Assembly (NCBI GenBank): GCA_019391515.1
Contig: JAHXQP010000024.1
Coordinates: 1 to 64,000, forward strand
From: Clostridiaceae bacterium
GTDB taxonomy: Bacteria > Bacillota > Clostridia > Tissierellales > Sporanaerobacteraceae
DNA: 64,000 nt
Direction: 5' to 3'
Positions 62,192 through 64,000 of the stretch are shown here, in pieces (the stretch's first letter is position 1; the number at the start of each line of letters is the position of its first letter). The notes under the pieces were generated by a model, which saw only the letters and a list, made by a program, of their open reading frames with translations, was not told where the DNA came from and searched no databases. Position numbers and translations under genes: made by a program.

Positions 62192-62282
62192 GGAGAGATG
62201 ACCGAGTTGGCTGAAGGTGCTCGCCTGGAAAGCGGGTAGACGTTAACGCGTCTCGTGGGTTCGAATCCCACTCTCTCCGCCA
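62192..62282 (+). tRNA. tRNA-Ser (GGA anticodon)
   Basis: A complete class II tRNA with acceptor stem GGAGAGA / TCTCTCC, anticodon loop CTGGAAA (anticodon GGA), long variable arm and T-loop GTTCGAATCC, with encoded GCCA. It reads UCC and UCU. Confidence 0.95.
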
Positions 62283-62293
62283 TAAGAAATTTT

Positions 62294-62561
62294 GCCGTGC
62301 TAGATGGGGAGGTAGCGGTGCCCTATAACCTGCAATCCGCTATAGCAGGATTGAATTCCTAGTTTCGGCTTATTTATTCTAGGGTCTGCCCTAAATAAGT
62401 GATGTTGACGACTGGGTCCTACGCAATGGAAATTCATGAACTCCGTCAGGTCCGGGAGGAAGCAGCGGTAAGTGAACACTTCCATGTGCCGTGGGAGTGC
62501 CTAGTCCGAGTTAACTGTTTAGGTAACGTCTAGGGTAATAAGTCTACGCTAGGTGCACGGC
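62294..62561 (+). ncRNA. ffs: Signal recognition particle RNA (large, Alu-containing form)
   Basis: The 5' GCCGTGC pairs with the 3' GCACGGC to close a long rod of about 268 nt. The helix 8 SRP54-binding region CAGGTCCGGGAGGAAGCAGC is clear. The size is that of the Gram-positive SRP RNA with an Alu domain. It follows tRNA-Ser directly, as in B. subtilis. Confidence 0.92.
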
Positions 62562-62573
62562 TTACATATGAGA

Positions 62574-62614
62574 AAAAACTGTCTTAATTTATTTTAAGAC
62601 GGTTTTTATTTTTG
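62574..62614. terminator. Terminator after SRP RNA
   Basis: AAAAACTGTCTTAA pairs with TTAAGACGGTTTTT, with T-runs on both strands. It separates the RNA genes from fliS. Confidence 0.8.
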
Positions 62615-62654
62615 TAAAATACAAATGACTAGCTAAAATTAGCTAGTCATTTTC

Positions 62655-63095
62655 TTATCCTTTAAAAGCTTTATTTTCTTTTAATTGATACTCAGCAAGA
62701 TTGGATTTTCCATAAGTAAGTCCTGTAACTATTTTAGGATCTATGTTTTTCTCTAATTCACTAAAGCCTTCTTTAAGTGGCATAGTTATCTTAATAGCTT
62801 TTTCAAAATAAGACCTATCCTTATTACTTTCCCCCATACTTATAATCTTGTTTATATAGATATATATTTCTTTTAAATTCTTTGCTATTTCTGAATCCCC
62901 TTGTAAGGTGGAAAAAAGCTCTGCTAAAATATCTCTGGAATTATTATTTATATAATTTAATTCATTATAATCTTTTTCATCTATAGCAACTATACTATCT
63001 TTAAAATTGTCTATCATTGCATCATATAATACAGTTACTAATCCTGCTTCATTAGTAGATAATATTCTCTTTTCTATTTCCTCTTTATTAAGCAT
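62655..63095 (-). CDS. fliS: Flagellar export chaperone FliS
   Basis: The 146-residue helical protein matches FliS (MLNKEEIEKRILSTNEAGLVTVLYDAMIDNF at the start, then helical pairs). FliS binds flagellin in the cytosol and delivers it to the export gate. It lies 14 bp downstream of flagellin in the same direction. Confidence 0.85.
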   Translation of the reverse strand: MLNKEEIEKRILSTNEAGLVTVLYDAMIDNFKDSIVAIDEKDYNELNYINNNSRDILAELFSTLQGDSEIAKNLKEIYIYINKIISMGESNKDRSYFEKAIKITMPLKEGFSELEKNIDPKIVTGLTYGKSNLAEYQLKENKAFKG

Positions 63096-63109
63096 ATCTC
63101 CATCTCCTA

Positions 63110-63967
63110 TTATCTAAGTAATTGTAATACCCCTTGTGGAAGTTGATTAGCTTGGGCTAGCATAGCTGTTCCTGCTTGTTGGAGTATATTTAGTCTTGTA
63201 AATTCACTCATTTCAAGGGCCATATCTGCATCTTCTATTCGTGACATAGAAGCTGTTAAGTTTTCAGCAGTGTTGTCAATATTTTTCATAGTATGTTCTA
63301 GTCTATTCTGATAAGCCCCAAGTTTTGAACGCATACCTGCTACCCTGTCTATGGCAGTATTGAAGATTTCTATACCATTTGCAATTTTTTCATTGCTTAA
63401 TTTCTCATCCTCTTCTGTCGCTTTTATTGCATCTTCTATTTCCTTTTTAAAATCATTAATTTCTAATCCGGAAGCTGTTGCATCTATGCTTTTCATATCT
63501 ACATCTATAATTTGTCCTTCATTTGCACCAACTTGCAACTGAACCTTTTCTTTTCCATTTAATAATTTCTTCCCATTAAATTCTGTTTCATCAGCTATTT
63601 GGCTTATTTGTTCTGTTAACTGTACTATTTCATCTCCTATAGCTTTTAAATCATCCTGTGTATAAGTACCATTCGCACCTTGTACGGAAAGCTCTCTCAT
63701 TCTTTGAAGCATAGCATGGATTTCATTTAGTGCTCCTTCTGCTGTTTGTATAAGAGATATACCATCTAAAGAGTTTCTACTAGCTTGTCTAAGCCCTCTT
63801 ACTTGAGCTTGCATCTTTTGTGATATTGCCATTCCCGCTGCATCATCAGCAGCTCTATTGATCCTTTTTCCTGATGACAATCTTTCTAAAGATTTTTGCA
63901 TAGCATTTGTATTTCCAGTAAATATTCTATGGGTATTTAATGCTGGTATATTATTATTTATTCTCAT
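63110..63967 (-). CDS. Flagellin
   Basis: The 285-residue protein has conserved D0/D1 ends (RINNNIPALNTHRIF, SLERLSSGKRINRAADDAAGMAISQKMQAQ at the N-terminus; DMALEMSEFTRLNILQQAGTAMLAQANQLPQGVLQLL at the C-terminus) and only a short middle region. It forms the filament. The ATG at 63967 follows AAAGGAGAGGAAGAAA. fliS follows. Confidence 0.96.
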   Translation of the reverse strand: MRINNNIPALNTHRIFTGNTNAMQKSLERLSSGKRINRAADDAAGMAISQKMQAQVRGLRQASRNSLDGISLIQTAEGALNEIHAMLQRMRELSVQGANGTYTQDDLKAIGDEIVQLTEQISQIADETEFNGKKLLNGKEKVQLQVGANEGQIIDVDMKSIDATASGLEINDFKKEIEDAIKATEEDEKLSNEKIANGIEIFNTAIDRVAGMRSKLGAYQNRLEHTMKNIDNTAENLTASMSRIEDADMALEMSEFTRLNILQQAGTAMLAQANQLPQGVLQLLR

Positions 63968-64000
63968 TTTCTTCCTCTCCTTTGTCTACTTTTTCTATAA

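Noticed and set aside
62300-62485. Open frame of 61 codons on the minus strand
   Set aside because: It lies wholly inside the SRP RNA and has no ribosome site.
1-64000. CRISPR array
   Set aside because: I saw no regularly spaced repeats of 25-40 bp; the only tandem repeat is the coding 21-bp one at 59234-59306.

Overview
The window comes from an anaerobic, endospore-forming, motile, low-GC Gram-positive bacterium of the Clostridia. It is most likely an amino-acid (Stickland/lysine) fermenter related to Tissierellales or Peptostreptococcaceae; the genus cannot be told from this stretch. The evidence is very AT-rich DNA, GGAGG-type ribosome sites with many TTG/GTG starts, a full set of sporulation and germination genes (spoIIR, sleB, ypeB, gerABC, sipL, spmAB, bofA, csfB/gin, cwlD-like, yabE-like), flagellin with FliS, the start of the lysine-fermentation gene kdd, and a UGA-containing selenoprotein gene.

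Most genes lie on the minus strand. Read from right to left, much of the window follows the origin-proximal gene order of Bacillus subtilis: tRNA-Ser, SRP RNA, dnaX, yaaK, recR, then yaaL/bofA, csfB, yaaO, tmk, yaaQ (darA), holB, yaaT (ricT), yabB (tRNA methyltransferase), rsmI, abrB, metG, tatD, yabE, rnmV, ksgA, veg, ispE. The replication origin is therefore probably beyond the right end. Lineage-specific modules are inserted into this backbone.

Region by region: 1-1.8 kb holds the 5' end of kdd with a sigma-54 promoter and its probable PAS/AAA+ activator. 1.9-13.9 kb holds murI, ypeB, sleB, spoIIR, a germinant-receptor operon, ispE, sipL, an unassigned structured RNA, an L,D-transpeptidase and veg. 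14-20 kb holds a SpoIID-amidase fusion, an H-NOX chemoreceptor, an LD-carboxypeptidase and mgtE with an unusual leader. 20-26 kb holds an Mrp ATPase, a HesB-like selenoprotein, a holin-like protein, a dihydroxyacetone kinase operon, two glutaredoxins, a ComFB protein and an ArsR regulator. 26-35 kb holds a Glu-rich unknown, rsmA-rnmV-tatD-metG with a T-box, a Met/Tyr/Pro-rich coat-like protein, a YabE-like protein and spmAB. 35-45.7 kb holds a HerA-NurA pair, abrB, rsmI, a ferredoxin, ricT, holB, two DarA paralogues, tmk, a decarboxylase and csfB. 45.7-50.8 kb holds an AmmeMemoRadiSam pair, rplY, bofA, yaaL and a cwlD-like amidase. 50.9-59.3 kb is a looser accessory zone with an IS3 remnant, decayed grpB and Uma2 genes, acetyltransferases, flavin proteins and a duplicated small stress-like gene. 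59.3-64 kb returns to recR, yaaK, dnaX, SRP RNA, tRNA-Ser, fliS and flagellin.

The most interesting items are the H-NOX chemoreceptor with the complete O2-binding distal pocket, the HesB-like selenoprotein, the SpoIID-amidase fusion without a visible export signal, the fused MEMO-AMMECR1 protein next to its radical SAM partner, HerA-NurA, the tandem full-length and short-loop DarA proteins, the unassigned RNA near 12.5 kb, and a recurring arrangement in which the ribosome site of a minus-strand gene lies in one arm of a near-perfect inverted repeat (murI, germination operon, Glu-rich gene, bofA). Nothing in the window looks like a prophage, a CRISPR array or an intact insertion sequence.
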